This document shows positions 1 through 7,792 of a stretch of DNA of 64,000 nt, in pieces. Every line of letters starts with the position of its first letter. Position 1 is the stretch's first letter. Made by a program: the position numbers and the translations under genes. The notes beneath the pieces were generated by a model. That model had not been told where the DNA came from, searched no databases, and was given only the letters and a program-made list of their open reading frames with translations. Source of the stretch: Candidatus Woesearchaeota archaeon (GTDB lineage: Archaea; Nanobdellota; Nanobdellia; Woesearchaeales; ARS49); assembly GCA_030750765.1 (NCBI GenBank), contig JASMHM010000006.1:1-64000 (forward strand), read 5' to 3'.

Positions 1-1
1 C

Positions 2-340
2 GTACTTGTTCTACAAGGCATTCTTCCCAGTTCAGGCATTGTTATTATTGTCGCGTTATTCGCAGTCATGCTTCTAGGCTTTGCAGGCGGCGGTCAAGTA
101 CCCAACTACCTTACAGGATTAGTGGGTCTGGGCAGCGTCCTTGCATTGTTAGTTATTGCATTATATGCTATCTGGCCTCGAACACCACAACTTGCGTTCC
201 TCAACAATCCCGTCATGCAATCGGCGTTGATCATTATCGCCGTGATGGGCTTAGTCATCTGGTTTGTGACCAGTGACGATGAAAAGTATGATGCTGGCAA
301 GAGCCTTCGCGCATGGTACGATCCATGGAATAAAGAATAA
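2..340 (+). CDS. Polytopic membrane protein, 5' end outside window (partial)
   Basis: The frame is open from the first bases, so this is the C-terminal part of a larger gene; the ATG at 68 is probably internal. The visible part has about four hydrophobic segments (around LPSSGIVIIVALFAVMLLGF, LVGLGSVLALLVIALYAIW and SALIIIAVMGLVIWFV) and a short charged tail ending WYDPWNKE. It lies 5 nt before another membrane protein in the same direction and near a secretion ATPase and its platform, so it may be an integral part of that machine. No family is recognised from the fragment. Confidence 0.7.
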   Translation, partial: VLVLQGILPSSGIVIIVALFAVMLLGFAGGGQVPNYLTGLVGLGSVLALLVIALYAIWPRTPQLAFLNNPVMQSALIIIAVMGLVIWFVTSDDEKYDAGKSLRAWYDPWNKE

Positions 341-345
341 TCACA

Positions 346-906
346 ATGGCTACACTCCTTGACATCGGACTCTTGAAGGGACTTTCAGGCATCTTTCCAC
401 TACTTCTCATCTTTGCAGTCATGTACGCCGTACTCACACGGTTGGACTTTTTCAAAGAAAAACAAGTACTTGCAGCAATCATTAGTATCGTGCTAGCATT
501 TACGGGCTTGTTCAGTCCGTTAGTAGCCAAGACAATCATGCGCGCCTCACCTTTCTTTGTGTTAGTGTTCATCTTTTCTGTCTTTGCCATCATGGTGTAT
601 GGTGCCTTTGGTATTGAACAATCTTCCATGATCAGTACGATTACTGGGGAAAAATGGGGCAGCACGTTTGGCTTGTGGATGCTTGCGCTTATCTTAATCA
701 TCAGCATTGGTAGTTTCAGCTCGGTGCTGTCAGAAGAGCAAGGATTCTTAGACCTCACAGAGGGCAACCAATCCGTCAATGTTGGTGCGGCAGGCTCAGA
801 ACAAGCAGGCTTCTTCAGCGTGGTCTCACACCCAAAAGTGTTAGGGATGATTTTGGTGTTGTTAACCGCAACGTTCACGGTAAAATATCTTACAGACTCA
901 AGCTAG
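346..906 (+). CDS. Polytopic membrane protein, hypothetical (186 aa)
   Basis: About five to six predicted membrane segments: residues 8-28, 40-62, 72-92, 108-128 and a C-terminal one near 165-182. A small extracytoplasmic stretch around residues 130-160 is rich in E, G, Q and S. It follows the upstream membrane gene by 5 nt, which suggests one transcript. Its stop codon abuts the stop of the convergent coiled-coil gene with no gap. The context suggests a membrane part of the neighbouring type IV pilus/archaellum-like apparatus. No catalytic motif or known family is visible. Confidence 0.75.
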   Translation: MATLLDIGLLKGLSGIFPLLLIFAVMYAVLTRLDFFKEKQVLAAIISIVLAFTGLFSPLVAKTIMRASPFFVLVFIFSVFAIMVYGAFGIEQSSMISTITGEKWGSTFGLWMLALILIISIGSFSSVLSEEQGFLDLTEGNQSVNVGAAGSEQAGFFSVVSHPKVLGMILVLLTATFTVKYLTDSS

Positions 907-1617
907 TTATTTTCTCTTAGGCTTTTCTTTAACGTCCTTAGACTTTCTTGTCATCCTGCTCAACTCTTGAACGTTGGTGGTGAGCTCTGGCAACACTTTC
1001 TTGAACACTTGTTCCATGGCCTTGATCTCCACGCCTACATCGAGAAGATTGCGATCATATTCTCCAATTTTAGAAACGATAGCTTTGTGAAGGTTTTCCA
1101 AGTCTGCTTTCAAGTCTTGGACGTTGGTCTCTATCTTGGTATTTCGAGCCTCTACCTTGTCTCGCCATTCGTTTGTTTTGGCTAGCTCTTTCTGGACGTC
1201 TTTCCACTTTTCCTCAACCACACGCTCTACTGCTTCTTGAACGTTAGGTTGCTCGACAGGCGCTGCGCCAGCAACAGGAGCGACAGGTTCTGGTCCTCCT
1301 GCTTGTCTTGATTGTACTATAGCATCATACACTTGGGTTTGGTCAAAGCCCTTCTTGGTGAGCTCTGCGACTATCTCTTGATCAGTCTTGTTTTGTGCCT
1401 CTAGTTGTTTTACTAGATCAACAGGAGTGTTGCCGGGTGGTGGTGGCGGTGCTCCAGGTATAGGTGGCGCGCCAGGTAGTGCTCCGGGCATTGGTGGAGG
1501 TGGTACTCCAGGCGGGGCTCCAGGTGGTAGAGGTACGCCAGGTGGTGCTCCAGGAAGAGCTCCGGGTACGGGTGCAGCCTCAGGTTTTTTCTTCTTTAAT
1601 GCATCAAGGAGTCCCAT
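907..1617 (-). CDS. Pro/Gly-rich plus coiled-coil protein, FlaC/D-like accessory (236 aa)
   Basis: Three parts are visible. Residues 1-12 are basic (MGLLDALKKKK). Residues 13-63 are a flexible Pro/Gly/Ala tract built on repeats such as PGAPPGVP. A short helical module at about 66-105 (TDQEIVAELTKKGF..VYDAI) resembles UBA-like three-helix units. Residues 125-225 are a long charged coiled coil ending in a basic tail. It has no signal peptide, so it is cytosolic. It lies beside a second coiled-coil protein and a secretion ATPase, as FlaC/D/E proteins do in archaellum loci. The function is inferred from architecture and neighbours. A TATA element at 1642-1653 precedes the start. Confidence 0.65.
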   Translation of the reverse strand: MGLLDALKKKKPEAAPVPGALPGAPPGVPLPPGAPPGVPPPPMPGALPGAPPIPGAPPPPPGNTPVDLVKQLEAQNKTDQEIVAELTKKGFDQTQVYDAIVQSRQAGGPEPVAPVAGAAPVEQPNVQEAVERVVEEKWKDVQKELAKTNEWRDKVEARNTKIETNVQDLKADLENLHKAIVSKIGEYDRNLLDVGVEIKAMEQVFKKVLPELTTNVQELSRMTRKSKDVKEKPKRK

Positions 1618-1644
1618 TCTGCGTTTTGTCAGCTGTAAACGTAT

Positions 1645-2052
1645 TTAAATGTTCTCTTCTTCTGGCTTCTGAGCGTCTTCCATCTCATCGCGTACATACT
1701 TGCCGATTTGGTCCACGGTGACGAACTTTACAGGATTGAAGTATTCCATGTACTTTTTGACTAAATCCACGTCCTCTTTCTTGGGTGTGAGTTGGAGTTC
1801 TTTGATGATCGTGACTATTCTATCCTCAATGTTGCGCATGGTTTGCTTCATCTCGGTGATCTCGTCCATTATGAGTTTGAAGTCCCCAGAACTCTTTTTG
1901 GTGTGTTTCAAGCTGTTCGTTTCTACTAACGTTACCTTTCTTCTAATCTCCATCATACGCTCTTCTGAGAGGCGTATTCTTGCACCCATAGAATTGATGA
2001 CTTCTTGTGAGTTCGCTGGTTCCGGAGGTTTTACCTCTTCCTTCTTGGCCAT
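1645..2052 (-). CDS. FlaC/D/E-like coiled-coil protein (135 aa)
   Basis: Cytosolic protein with a charged N terminus, a coiled coil over about residues 20-90, and a C-terminal segment (YFNPVKFVTVDQIGKYVRDE) that resembles the conserved end of archaellum accessory FlaD/FlaE proteins. In the family these form a cytosolic ring around the motor and can relay chemotaxis signals; that role is inferred here. A Shine-Dalgarno-like GGAGGT (2065-2070) and a TATA box (about 2073-2082) precede the ATG. It is transcribed divergently from the ATPase gene, and its end overlaps the promoter of the coiled-coil gene at 907-1617. Confidence 0.6.
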   Translation of the reverse strand: MAKKEEVKPPEPANSQEVINSMGARIRLSEERMMEIRRKVTLVETNSLKHTKKSSGDFKLIMDEITEMKQTMRNIEDRIVTIIKELQLTPKKEDVDLVKKYMEYFNPVKFVTVDQIGKYVRDEMEDAQKPEEENI

Positions 2053-2136
2053 GTAGGAAGAAAAACCTCCCTCTATAAAATACTTTATTACGCGTAACGC
2101 TTAAATAAAGGAACGTCTGCCCTTTAAAAGAGGGGT

Positions 2137-4395
2137 ATGGCATCTGCGGACCAGTACGAAATAGTCAAAGAAGGCGAAGAAATAGTTCTTAAGGTAGACG
2201 CTGCCAAATTCACCTTCTTCCCTAGCGTGGAGGATGAGGAACGTGCCATGGCCCTAATCGTGGACATGCTTTCAGAAGCAGGCACGATTACAAAGATTGT
2301 CATCTCCCAACAGCGAGACTACGAGTATGACTTTGAGCAGACCACGATGCTCTCAGAGTTGGCAGTTGCTTGGAGGAATCTTAAGCAAAAAAAGTTCTCC
2401 CAATTAAGCCCAGAATTCTTACGCTTCATGGACGCTCGACTAATCAAATACAAGCACATAGTCCATGAGCGATTGAAAGCAGACCCTATCGGTGCGTATG
2501 TAGAGTTAGTACGATTTATCCGCAACGAAAAGTCCATCTCAGATGCAGGCCTACCAACAAACGTAGCACCATACCATGACAAGTTCACCGCCTTTGTCCG
2601 AGACACGCTACAGCAAGTAGAAGCTCTAAGCTTGATCCGCGCAGCAAGAGAAGACATTGCCGGCTATCACGCAGGGGACAGGGAAGCCTACAGAAAATTG
2701 TTCTCCCCCATCATCAGACCAGACTTCATGTACACCAAACTCATGTCCTTATACCCTCCAGAAGCAGAGGAGATCGGAAATTATCAGGTAGGGCAGACCG
2801 ACATCGCCATCTTCCAGATGCCCGACTCAGTAAAATACCTGTACCACCTCATGCCTCCTGAGTTTAAGCTAAGCGAAGAGATGTACTCGTTGTTGGATGC
2901 AGCAAGAAAGATATTATCTGAACACAAGCCAACCAAGAACGAGTTCGTAGACCCAGAAAGGATAAGGCACGTCTTCACCAACATCGGCATGGACTTGCTG
3001 GAAGAGTTGTCTGGCTACAAAGGCATACAATTAACGACCAAACAAAAAACAGACCTGGCAGAGATCCTCTGCAGATACACCATCGGATTTGGGTTAATCG
3101 AAGTGTTGATGGAGGATGAGGAAGTCCAAGACATCAGCATCAACTCCCCAATGGGAAGAACGCCCATGTTCATCGTCCACGGAGAGTTCGGAGACTGCAT
3201 GACAAACGTCATCCCCACCCATCCAGAAGCAGAAAGCTGGGCAGGAAAACTACGATTGATGTCTGGCCGTCCTCTAGATGAAGCAAACCCCATTCTAGAT
3301 ACTGAGATTGAGACGCCCAAAGCAAGAGCAAGAGTGTCTGCCATCTCCTCACCACTAAACCCTTCAGGCTTAGCCTTCTCCTTCAGACGCCACAGAGACA
3401 AGCCCTGGACCTTCCCCTTATTCGTGAAGTCAGGCATGGTCACACCCTTCGCAGCAGGCCTCATGAGCTTCCTCATAGATGGAGCCCGCACCATGCTGGT
3501 GGCAGGAACGAGAAGCAGTGGAAAGACAAGCCTGCTAGGCTGCGTCATGACCGAGCTTATGAGACGAGCACGAGTTATCACTATAGAAGATACCTTAGAA
3601 TTGCCCACCACCCCCTTACGCAGGTTGGGCTACAACATCCAAGCAATGAAAGTGGCAAGCTCCTTAACAAAAGGAACCCAAGAGGTCAGTGCAGAAGAAG
3701 GAATTAGAACCACCTTACGATTAGGAGACAGCGCGTTGTTCGTAGGAGAAGTTCGTTCCACAGAAGCAAAAGCGCTCTACGAATCCATGAGAGTGGGAGC
3801 CCTAGCAAACGTTGTCGCAGGAACCATCCACGGAGACTCACCGTACGGCGTGTATGACAGAGTCGTGAATGATTTAGAGGTTCCAAAAACAAGCTTCAAA
3901 GCTACAGACATCATCGTGGTAGCAAACCCGATAAGAAGTCCAGATGGCATTCACCGGTTTAGAAGAGTCACCCAGATCACCGAGGTAAGAAAAGACTGGG
4001 AAGACGATCCACTTAGAGAGAATGGCTTCATCGACCTGATGAAGTACAACGCAGAGACCGACCAGCTAGAACCATCAGAAGAGTTGTTATCTGGAAATTC
4101 AGAAGTGCTGAAAAGCATTGCGGCAAACGTCAAAGAATGGGCAGGCAACTGGGACGCAGTGTGGGAAAACATCCAGCTAAGAGCAGACGTGAAAAAAGCC
4201 CTCGTGGACATTGCTGAAGCAGAAAAAGATCCAGAACTCCTAGAAGCAGAGTTCAGCATACTCTGTAACGATGTCTTCCACAACATTTGTGAAAGGGTAC
4301 GCGACGAAGTAGGATACCAAAAGCCAGACAAGATTCTATTTGAATGGACAGAGTGGCTGAAGTTAGCAGTCAAGAGGCGACGTAATGGATATTGA
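2137..4395 (+). CDS. Type II/IV secretion system ATPase, GspE/FlaI-like (752 aa)
   Basis: Hexameric motor ATPase for a type IV pilus/archaellum-like machine. Visible motifs are Walker A GTRSSGKTS (about residue 458), an Asp box IEDTLELP, Walker B around LGDSALFVGEVRS, and a His box AGTIHGDSPYGVYDR. The roughly 300-residue N-terminal region is longer than in typical FlaI, and a C-terminal extension of about 130 residues follows the core. It overlaps the downstream F-type platform gene by 11 nt, the usual ATPase-platform pair. The ATG is preceded by TATA-like CTTAAATAAA near 2100 and a purine-rich AGAGGGG. It could belong to an archaellum, pilus or secretion pump; the sequence alone does not decide. 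Confidence 0.93.
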   Translation: MASADQYEIVKEGEEIVLKVDAAKFTFFPSVEDEERAMALIVDMLSEAGTITKIVISQQRDYEYDFEQTTMLSELAVAWRNLKQKKFSQLSPEFLRFMDARLIKYKHIVHERLKADPIGAYVELVRFIRNEKSISDAGLPTNVAPYHDKFTAFVRDTLQQVEALSLIRAAREDIAGYHAGDREAYRKLFSPIIRPDFMYTKLMSLYPPEAEEIGNYQVGQTDIAIFQMPDSVKYLYHLMPPEFKLSEEMYSLLDAARKILSEHKPTKNEFVDPERIRHVFTNIGMDLLEELSGYKGIQLTTKQKTDLAEILCRYTIGFGLIEVLMEDEEVQDISINSPMGRTPMFIVHGEFGDCMTNVIPTHPEAESWAGKLRLMSGRPLDEANPILDTEIETPKARARVSAISSPLNPSGLAFSFRRHRDKPWTFPLFVKSGMVTPFAAGLMSFLIDGARTMLVAGTRSSGKTSLLGCVMTELMRRARVITIEDTLELPTTPLRRLGYNIQAMKVASSLTKGTQEVSAEEGIRTTLRLGDSALFVGEVRSTEAKALYESMRVGALANVVAGTIHGDSPYGVYDRVVNDLEVPKTSFKATDIIVVANPIRSPDGIHRFRRVTQITEVRKDWEDDPLRENGFIDLMKYNAETDQLEPSEELLSGNSEVLKSIAANVKEWAGNWDAVWENIQLRADVKKALVDIAEAEKDPELLEAEFSILCNDVFHNICERVRDEVGYQKPDKILFEWTEWLKLAVKRRRNGY

Positions 4396-6532
4396 GACAA
4401 AAAAACTCGTTGACAAGTACAAAAAAAAGCTTGAAGCAGAGATAGCAGGCGACAGTGACAGCAGCAGAGAATACCAAAATTTCAAAGTAGAGTTCAAACA
4501 AAAACTTCCATCAAAATACGAAAAGCTAGCCATGTGGGTGGGCAGCAAAGTCCAACCCAAAGTGCCCAAAAAGAAAAAGGACGAGTTACAAGAAAGCATA
4601 GACTTTGCCAAGCTCGTCATCACACCAGAAGATGTTATAGCCACCTCCTACGTAGTACCTATGGGCTTGATCATCATAGGTATGGTGATCAGCGTGGTGT
4701 TGTTCGGCAGCATGTTCATGGCCATGTTCTCCTTCATGTTTGGCGTGGCGTTCATCGTGATACTAGGATACTATCCGCACTTTTTGGCAAACAACGAACG
4801 CATGGCTGCCTCCAACCAAATGGTGCTGTGCATCTTCTATATTGTGACGTACATGCGTCACACCTCCAACCTGGAAAGGGGCGTCACGTTTGCGGCAGCC
4901 CACCTCTCCCCCCCTCTTTCTGAAGACATGAAAAAAGTGTTATGGGACGTCCAAACCAACAAGTTTGAGAACGTCAAGATGAGTCTGGACAATTACCTGA
5001 AAAAATGGAGCAAATACAACAAAGAGTTCGTGGAAAGCTTCAACCTCGTCCAAAGCAGTCTCTTAGAGAATAACGAAGAAAGAAGAATAGGTATGCTTGA
5101 GAAATCCTTAGACAACATTCTTGAGCAAACCTATGAGAAAATGTTGCACTTTGCCCAAGGGTTGAAAGGACCCATCACGCTGCTGCACATGATGGGCATC
5201 ATTCTACCCATCTTAGGCATGGTGATGTTGCCCATGATGGTGAGCTTCATGGAAGGCGTAAAATGGTGGCATATTGCCATCATCTACAACATAGGCTTCC
5301 CCATGTTCGTGTTCATTTTTGGCAAAAAAATCCTAGGCAGTCGCCCATCAGGATATGGCGCGGCAGAGCAAGGCAGCGAGACCGAAAGACAAAACCTCAC
5401 GTTCAAGCTGGGCCCCAAAGAGTTTAGCATCAATCCCATACCCCTCTGTGTGGTCATTGGTGTCTTTGTGGGCCTGGTGGCTTTAATTCCTGTAGCAGCA
5501 GACGCATTCATCCAATGTGAAGCTGTAGACAAAGTAGTGGTGTGCACAGACATTGACATGGGCTTTGGCCTCAAATTCTTTGGCTATCGAGCCTCGGCAG
5601 GAGATGACACCACGATCATCGGACCCTTTGGATTAGGTGCCAGCTTACTTAGTGGCGCTGTTCCCCTAGCGTTTGCGCTAAGCATAGGGCTATTCTATTA
5701 CATACGAAGCAAGAAAGTGTTGGAGATACGAGAAAGAGTGAAGAAGTTAGAGGAAGAGTTTACCACTGCGCTCTTCCAGTTTGGTAACCGACTAGGAGAT
5801 GGAATACCTGCAGAGATAGCCTTTGAGAAGGCAGCAGAGCAGATGAAAGGCACCACCTCTGGACAATTCTTCCAGCTAGTCAACGTAAACATTAGGCAGT
5901 TAGGTATGGGCATAGACCAGGCATTGTTTGACCCCAAACGTGGAGCAGTGCTCTCCTACCCAAGTGCGTTCGTCCAGAGCAGCATGAAGATCTTAGCAGA
6001 AAGCATCAAGAAAGGGCCCACCATCGCAGCAAATGCTATCTTGAACATTAGCAGGTACATTAAAGAAATTAAGAAAGTGAATGAACGACTGAAGGATTTG
6101 ATGGCAGAGATCATCGCAGACATGAAAAACCAGATTTCCTTCCTAACACCTGCCATCGCAAGCATTGTTATCGCCATCACAGCCATGATATCTAGCATTC
6201 TTGGGGAGTTGGGCAACAAACTCAAGAATGTTAGCCTTGACGACTCGGGCGGTGGAGGGGTTGGCGGTAATGTTAGTGGCATCCTTTCCTTGTTCGGAGA
6301 CGGTATCCCCACGTATTACTTCCAGATCGTTATTGGCACCTACGTCTTCCAGATTGTCTACCTACTAACCATCATTTCCAACAGCATAGAGAACGGTAAT
6401 GACACCCTACAAGAAGAGTATCTGTTGGGCAACAACCTCATCAGAAGCACCATCCTGTACGTGGTGGCAAGCAGTGTCTTAATCATCCTGTTCAGCGTGA
6501 TAGCCGGAACGATCGTTAATCGGATTAAGTGA
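4385..6532 (+). CDS. Type II secretion F-domain membrane platform, FlaJ/TadC-like (715 aa)
   Basis: Integral membrane partner of the ATPase. It has a cytosolic charged N terminus (1-85), membrane segments near 90-140 and 260-315, an extracytoplasmic insert at about 375-420 with two cysteines (IQCEAVDKVVVCTD), then a second half with segments near 425-445, 580-600, 645-670 and 690-713. Two cytosolic helical F domains (about 155-255 and 455-565) fit the duplicated T2SSF architecture. A Gly-rich loop (GGGGVGGN) precedes the last segments. At 715 aa it is larger than most FlaJ proteins. The start overlaps the ATPase gene by 11 nt. Confidence 0.9.
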   Translation: MDIETKKLVDKYKKKLEAEIAGDSDSSREYQNFKVEFKQKLPSKYEKLAMWVGSKVQPKVPKKKKDELQESIDFAKLVITPEDVIATSYVVPMGLIIIGMVISVVLFGSMFMAMFSFMFGVAFIVILGYYPHFLANNERMAASNQMVLCIFYIVTYMRHTSNLERGVTFAAAHLSPPLSEDMKKVLWDVQTNKFENVKMSLDNYLKKWSKYNKEFVESFNLVQSSLLENNEERRIGMLEKSLDNILEQTYEKMLHFAQGLKGPITLLHMMGIILPILGMVMLPMMVSFMEGVKWWHIAIIYNIGFPMFVFIFGKKILGSRPSGYGAAEQGSETERQNLTFKLGPKEFSINPIPLCVVIGVFVGLVALIPVAADAFIQCEAVDKVVVCTDIDMGFGLKFFGYRASAGDDTTIIGPFGLGASLLSGAVPLAFALSIGLFYYIRSKKVLEIRERVKKLEEEFTTALFQFGNRLGDGIPAEIAFEKAAEQMKGTTSGQFFQLVNVNIRQLGMGIDQALFDPKRGAVLSYPSAFVQSSMKILAESIKKGPTIAANAILNISRYIKEIKKVNERLKDLMAEIIADMKNQISFLTPAIASIVIAITAMISSILGELGNKLKNVSLDDSGGGGVGGNVSGILSLFGDGIPTYYFQIVIGTYVFQIVYLLTIISNSIENGNDTLQEEYLLGNNLIRSTILYVVASSVLIILFSVIAGTIVNRIK

Positions 6533-6566
6533 AGGTTTAAAGGTTACACTAAATCCTTTTCTCGTA

Positions 6567-7184
6567 ATGAGCACAGCCAGCGTTATAGAACTCCAATCGT
6601 TGCTTGAAAGGTCCTACCTTGATCAAATAGCAGAGATCATCGGCGCCAATTTTCCGCAATATGAAAGAGCGTTTAGCAGCTCAGTGCCCGAAAACGCAGA
6701 AAGGCATTTGATGGGGCAGGAACAAGATGTGAGACTCCCACCTGTTCCTGCAAGTCTAAGGGTGCAACCCTTTCTTGAAGACATGAGAAGCCGCCATCGT
6801 GATGCGATATTTGTAACCGGACATCCGTTGTGGGATCGAACAGAAAGCGTGGCGATTCGCGGGCCTACTGAAACCTACACGCATGCCAAAAACAAGTTGG
6901 CTGTTGTTTCCACGCATCGAATTCTCCAATATCAACAAAAAAGTCTCCAACACTGTCTAGCAATGTTGTCCTTGCAAGCTATGGGCCATGCATGGGGCTT
7001 GGAGAGCTGCATGCTTGCATCAGGAGGACGCACCCCCTCTGGAAAATACTGCTCAATGCTTGCTGAGAGCGAACTCCCAACAGGCGCTCTCTACGACGGC
7101 ATTCCCCAGAAGTATCTTTGCCGCGATCTTGAGTATTGTGGCGCGTGCAAGGAAAAGTTGGAAGCTGCCACAGCAGAAGCGTAG
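6567..7184 (+). CDS. Archaemetzincin-like protein with destroyed catalytic motif (205 aa)
   Basis: The C-terminal half matches the archaemetzincin layout: KLAVVSTHRI before the active-site helix, the helix itself, a C-x-M segment (KYCSML), and a final C-x-x-C (CGAC) for the structural zinc. The catalytic motif, normally HExxHxxGxxH-C, reads Q137-A-M-G-H141-A-W-G-L-E-S147-C148. The first His, the catalytic Glu and the third His are replaced, while the middle His, the Gly and the cysteines remain. It is therefore predicted to be a non-catalytic relative, perhaps a zinc-structured binding protein. TATA GTTTAAAGG (about 6535-6542) lies 26 nt before the ATG, so the gene looks expressed. Identification is by motif reading only. 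Confidence 0.6.
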   Translation: MSTASVIELQSLLERSYLDQIAEIIGANFPQYERAFSSSVPENAERHLMGQEQDVRLPPVPASLRVQPFLEDMRSRHRDAIFVTGHPLWDRTESVAIRGPTETYTHAKNKLAVVSTHRILQYQQKSLQHCLAMLSLQAMGHAWGLESCMLASGGRTPSGKYCSMLAESELPTGALYDGIPQKYLCRDLEYCGACKEKLEAATAEA

Positions 7185-7242
7185 CCGTAAGATTTCCGAA
7201 AAATCCAGAAGAACCTACGGGACATGGACGCGTATCGCTTTG

Positions 7243-7257
7243 AAAAAAGAAAAAAAA
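7243..7257 (-). terminator. T-rich terminator after tRNA-Phe
   Basis: Immediately after the discriminator base, the minus strand runs into two T tracts (8 and 6 T) separated by one C. T tracts are the usual archaeal intrinsic termination signal. There is no hairpin. Confidence 0.55.
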
Positions 7258-7258
7258 G

Positions 7259-7353
7259 TGGGACGAGGGAGATTTGAATACGGGGGATCTTTCGATCCTC
7301 TCCCGACACCACGATCTTCAGTCGTGTGCTCTCCCAGGCTGAGCTACCGTCCC
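7259..7353 (-). tRNA. tRNA-Phe (GAA) with a 21-nt intron in the T arm
   Basis: Acceptor arm GGGACGG (7353-7347) pairs with TCGTCCC (7266-7260), and A73 is at 7259; CCA is not encoded. The D arm is GCTC/GAGC. The anticodon arm is CACGA-CTGAAGA-TCGTG with anticodon GAA at 7319-7317. The T stem GGGAG (7304-7300) pairs with CTCCC (7271-7267) around loop TTCAAAT only if 7299-7279 is removed. That insert forms a strict bulge-helix-bulge: helix CGGG/CCCG (7305-7302 with 7284-7281) lies between 3-nt bulges AGA and TAT, and a GGATC-GAAA-GATCC hairpin caps it. Cutting after the second base of each bulge excises exactly 21 nt, between positions 53 and 54. There is no anticodon-loop intron. The mature tRNA is 74 nt. 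Confidence 0.92.
7279..7299 (-). other. tRNA intron, position 53/54 (21 nt)
   Basis: The intron runs from A7299 to A7279 on the minus strand. It contains a 5-bp stem with a GAAA tetraloop and the CCCG strand that pairs with the 5' exon. The cut sites AG^A and TA^T are where a splicing endonuclease would act on a canonical bulge-helix-bulge. Confidence 0.85.
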
Positions 7354-7383
7354 ATTGTCGGAGATTAATAGCTCGTTGGCTAC

Positions 7384-7391
7384 TTTATAAA
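7384..7391 (-). promoter_or_regulatory. TATA box of tRNA-Phe
   Basis: TTTATAAA on the minus strand, within GGTTTATAAAGT, lies about 34 nt before the first base of the tRNA. It predicts a short 5' leader that RNase P would remove. Confidence 0.7.
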
Positions 7392-7435
7392 CCTTTACAA
7401 ATAGTTGAGAAAGAAAAAAAGTAAAGAAAAAAGAA

Positions 7436-7789
7436 TTATTCTCCGTCAGGAGCGTCTTCTGCAGGTGCATCAGCGGCATCGTTAGCTGGAGCGTCGCCAC
7501 CCTCGCCTTCGATTTCTAGCTTGCCGAACTTGCCTGTGGTAAGTTGGGCTTCGCCTCTGAACTCGTTGCAGTAGCCGTTTGTTAGCTTGATCTTCATGCC
7601 TGGCTTGACCTTGTCGATGTCGTCATTCCATAGCGTGAGTTTGATCTCACCAGAATCATCCTTTACATTGGCGTTGCACACTCTGCCTTGCTTGCCGAAC
7701 TTTTCGAACGATCTTGGCTCGTCGAGTGAAACTACTTCTACTTCTACTTCAATGTCTCCTTGTCCTGGTTGTACTTCGCTTATTTTCAT
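7436..7789 (-). CDS. ssb: Single OB-fold ssDNA-binding protein, crenarchaeal SSB-like (117 aa)
   Basis: One OB fold over about residues 10-90 (core strands around GRVCNANVKDDSGEIKLTLW and GMKIKLTNGY) followed by an acidic Ala/Asp/Glu/Pro tail (residues 93-117). This layout, one OB fold plus an acidic C-terminal tail, is that of crenarchaeal SSB, where the tail contacts partner proteins. The window also encodes a larger RPA (52308-53261), so the organism probably has both types. It ends just upstream of the tRNA-Phe promoter, and its ATG is 3 nt past the glyS stop, so the two are probably cotranscribed. An RNA-binding role cannot be excluded. Confidence 0.75.
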   Translation of the reverse strand: MKISEVQPGQGDIEVEVEVVSLDEPRSFEKFGKQGRVCNANVKDDSGEIKLTLWNDDIDKVKPGMKIKLTNGYCNEFRGEAQLTTGKFGKLEIEGEGGDAPANDAADAPAEDAPDGE

Positions 7790-7792
7790 TTT

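Noticed and set aside
255-878. 207-aa minus-strand reading frame opposite the 186-aa membrane protein
   Set aside because: It lies wholly antisense to a gene with good membrane-protein character and close operon spacing; its own protein has no recognisable features.
1464-1721. Plus-strand Val/Gln-rich frames over the proline-rich region
   Set aside because: They are the complement of the Pro/Gly repeat tract and would need an unusual protein; the minus-strand gene has promoter and domain support.
3015-3611. 198-aa minus-strand frame within the ATPase gene
   Set aside because: It covers the Walker A region of the real ATPase in reverse; typical shadow of a high-identity coding region.
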